From: Candidatus Hydrogenedentota bacterium
GTDB taxonomy: Bacteria > Hydrogenedentota > Hydrogenedentia > Hydrogenedentales > CAITNO01
NCBI GenBank assembly: GCA_007124105.1
Contig: SLFT01000275.1
Location: 1-6,248 of the forward strand
Length of the DNA stretch: 6,248 nucleotides
Direction of reading: 5' to 3'
The stretch's first letter is position 1; every line of letters begins with the position of its first letter. The notes under the pieces were generated by a model that was given only the letters and a program-made list of their open reading frames with translations, searched no databases and was not told the origin of the DNA. The position numbers were made by a program, and so were the translations under genes. Shown here piece after piece: positions 5,388 to 6,248 of this stretch.

Positions 5388-6158
5388 ATGCCCCCAACTA
5401 ATTCAAAGAATGACGATGCCTTATTAGAACGCGCTGCGGAACTAATCCGTGGTACGACCAACGCCATCGCTGTAACCGGCGCAGGCATATCGGTGGAAAG
5501 CGGCATCCCGGATTTCCGTAGCGCCCATGGCCTCTGGGCGCGCTATCCGCCCGACCAGTTTGCGACCATGGACGCCTTTCTGCGCGATCCCGACAAGGTA
5601 TGGGAGATGTGGTATGAACTTGCCGAGAACTTGCAGGGGGTGAAGCCGAACCCGGGCCACTATGCGTTGGCCGAGTTGGAGAAAATGGGACACATCAAGG
5701 CTATTGTTACCCAGAACATTGACGCATTGCATCAACATGCGGGCAGCAAGACCGTTATCGAGTATCATGGCAATACCGATCAGATCGCCTGCACGGCCTG
5801 TTTCCGGCATCGCAAAATGGACTTGAGTCACCGCGCCCTGGGGGCGCCCCGGTGTGAATGCGGCGGCGTAATGAAGCCGGATGTGGTGCTCTTTGGCGAG
5901 GTCATTCCTGAATACGCGCTACGCACTTCGGACATGCTGGCGCGCGGCTGCGACGCGCTCATTGTGGTCGGCACGTCGGCGCAGGTATATCCCGCGGCGG
6001 GTCTTCCCTTCCTGGCCAAGGAAAGCGGCGCCGCCGTCATCGAATGCAATACGGAGCCCACCAACTTTACCAACGTTATCACCGACGTGTTTTTGCAAGG
6101 CCCCGCGGGTGAAACGCTGCCAAAACTCGTTGAGCGCGTAAAAAGCGTCACAGATTGA
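5388..6158 (+). CDS. SIR2-family NAD-dependent protein deacylase (sirtuin)
   Basis: This 256-residue protein is a bacterial sirtuin (cobB/npdA-like) that removes acyl groups from lysines, consuming NAD and releasing nicotinamide and O-acyl-ADP-ribose. NAD-binding GAGISVESGIPDFRS spans 31-45, TQNIDALHQHAGS 108-120, and the catalytic histidine is His127 in EYHGN. A zinc site is formed by Cys135, Cys138, Cys156 and Cys158, the second pair being CxC. PDVVLFGE (164-171), VGTSAQVYPAAGLP (194-207) and ECNTEPT (219-225) complete the Rossmann fold. Aligned with SIRT5 and CobB, the Tyr and Arg that select succinyl or malonyl lysine fall on Trp75 and Leu78, which argues for deacetylation rather than desuccinylation. 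The ATG at 5388 has only a weak GGAT upstream. A TTG at 5316 in frame would overlap serS and add 24 unconserved residues. The 55-base gap to serS suggests the same transcript. Confidence 0.93.
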   Translation: MPPTNSKNDDALLERAAELIRGTTNAIAVTGAGISVESGIPDFRSAHGLWARYPPDQFATMDAFLRDPDKVWEMWYELAENLQGVKPNPGHYALAELEKMGHIKAIVTQNIDALHQHAGSKTVIEYHGNTDQIACTACFRHRKMDLSHRALGAPRCECGGVMKPDVVLFGEVIPEYALRTSDMLARGCDALIVVGTSAQVYPAAGLPFLAKESGAAVIECNTEPTNFTNVITDVFLQGPAGETLPKLVERVKSVTD

Positions 6159-6159
6159 A

Positions 6160-6248
6160 TCAGGCATTGACGGGCCGCATCCACGCAACGAGTCCCGCGA
6201 GCACGACGACGCTTTGCGCCAGCCAGAACATGATGAGCCAGCGCCACA
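6160..6248 (-). CDS. C-terminus of a probable integral membrane protein, 5' part beyond window
   Basis: On the minus strand one frame is open from the right edge to a TGA at 6160-6162, giving 28 residues. They start WRWLIMFWLAQ and continue SVVVLAGLVAWMRPVNA: a hydrophobic stretch long enough for one membrane helix, closed by a short polar tail. The two other minus frames give arginine-rich or broken peptides, which favours this frame. It would be convergent with the sirtuin gene, with a single base between the two stop codons and no terminator hairpin. The family cannot be identified from so little sequence. Confidence 0.5.
   Translation of the reverse strand, partial: WRWLIMFWLAQSVVVLAGLVAWMRPVNA

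Overview
The window is ordinary bacterial chromosome. It has two parts: a left half of minus-strand genes separated by long non-coding stretches, and a right half holding a compact plus-strand cluster, parA-parB-serS-sirtuin. Nothing in it looks like phage, plasmid, insertion sequence or CRISPR. The host cannot be named from the sequence. A TIM-barrel sugar isomerase of the large environmental type, an exported methyltransferase and moderately GC-rich genes with AT-rich spacers would fit an uncultured member of the Planctomycetota/Lentisphaerota/Hydrogenedentota kind. That is a low-confidence inference.

Layout from left to right. Positions 1-623 (minus) carry the N-terminal 207 residues of a xylose-isomerase-like TIM-barrel protein that runs off the left edge. 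It has a good Shine-Dalgarno and a near-consensus sigma70-type promoter (TTGACT-N17-TATACT) about 150 bases upstream, so its mRNA should have a long leader. Two residues expected to bind the catalytic metal are replaced (Glu to Ile, Asp to Asn). Positions 624-1418 hold no gene I can support. Positions 1419-2177 (minus) encode a class I SAM-dependent methyltransferase with a convincing N-terminal signal peptide, which is odd for a SAM-using enzyme. Positions 2178-2381 are a divergent regulatory region with a promoter facing parA and a tight 16-base hairpin in front of the methyltransferase.

The right half reads as one transcription unit. parA (2382-3140) and parB (3133-4041) overlap by 8 bases and encode the chromosome-partitioning ATPase and the CTP-dependent parS-binding clamp, with all diagnostic motifs intact. 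serS (4058-5332), seryl-tRNA synthetase, follows after 16 bases. A SIR2-family NAD-dependent protein deacylase (5388-6158) follows after 55 bases. A convergent minus-strand reading frame then enters from the right edge and ends 1 base after the sirtuin stop. Its 28 visible residues look like the C-terminal membrane helix of an integral membrane protein.

I found no undescribed multi-gene system. The items most worth a second look are the isomerase-like protein with substituted metal ligands, the exported methyltransferase, the co-transcription of a sirtuin with parAB and serS, and the long leader of the isomerase gene.
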